A DNA stretch of 6,013 bases from Clostridiaceae bacterium (GTDB lineage Bacteria; Bacillota; Clostridia; Oscillospirales; Butyricicoccaceae): assembly GCA_016293155.1 (NCBI GenBank), contig JAEDEU010000097.1:1-6013 (forward strand). The letters run 5' to 3'. The notes under the pieces were generated by a model. It was not told where the DNA came from. It did no database searches and was given only the letters and a program-made list of their open reading frames with translations. A program made the position numbers and the translations under genes. Positions 6,009 to 6,013 of the stretch are shown piece by piece. The first letter of the stretch is position 1. Every line of letters starts with the position of its first letter.

Positions 6009-6013
6009 GTTTC

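Noticed and set aside
1..6013. Mobile elements, CRISPR arrays, tRNA or rRNA genes
   Set aside because: No transposase or integrase motif, no terminal inverted repeats, no regularly spaced direct repeats outside the LRR coding region, and no tRNA-like or rRNA-like segment was seen; genes fill almost all of the window.

Overview
All five genes in this window lie on the minus strand, so transcription runs from high to low coordinates. The DNA is GC-rich by eye. It has AGGAGG-like ribosome binding sites, a sigma-A-type promoter, a eukaryotic-like Ser/Thr kinase joined to BspA-type leucine-rich repeats, and an exported enzyme with S-layer-homology-like repeats. Together these suggest a fairly GC-rich member of the Bacillota, class Clostridia, perhaps an Oscillospirales-type gut or anaerobic bacterium. 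That placement is inference from style, not from a marker gene.

Layout in order of transcription: (1) 5991-5062, a cysteine-synthase-like PLP enzyme, followed by a GC-rich hairpin terminator at about 5018-5053. (2) 4932-3607, a secreted glycerophosphodiester phosphodiesterase with a signal peptide and SLH-like repeats ahead of the catalytic domain. (3) 3605-1557, a Ser/Thr protein kinase whose C-terminal half is eleven BspA-type leucine-rich repeats. (4) 1521-982, a small histidine-phosphatase (phosphoglycerate-mutase-like) enzyme, followed by a terminator at 936-977. (5) 860 to the window edge, the N-terminal 286 residues of a MATE-family multidrug/Na+ antiporter with its own good promoter at 891-919.

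Genes 2-4 look like one operon. The phosphodiesterase stop and the kinase start are separated by one base, and the kinase and phosphatase by 35 bases holding only a ribosome binding site. No terminator is visible inside, and a clear terminator follows. The set pairs an exported lipid-headgroup hydrolase with a protein kinase that has a repeat-type interaction or sensor module but no membrane segment, plus a possible phosphatase partner. The individual families are all known; the kinase-LRR fusion and its neighbourhood are the most unusual content. The cysteine synthase and the MATE transporter look like independent flanking units.

There is no RNA gene, mobile element, CRISPR array or origin that I can see. 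No gene-free stretch exceeds about 130 bases.
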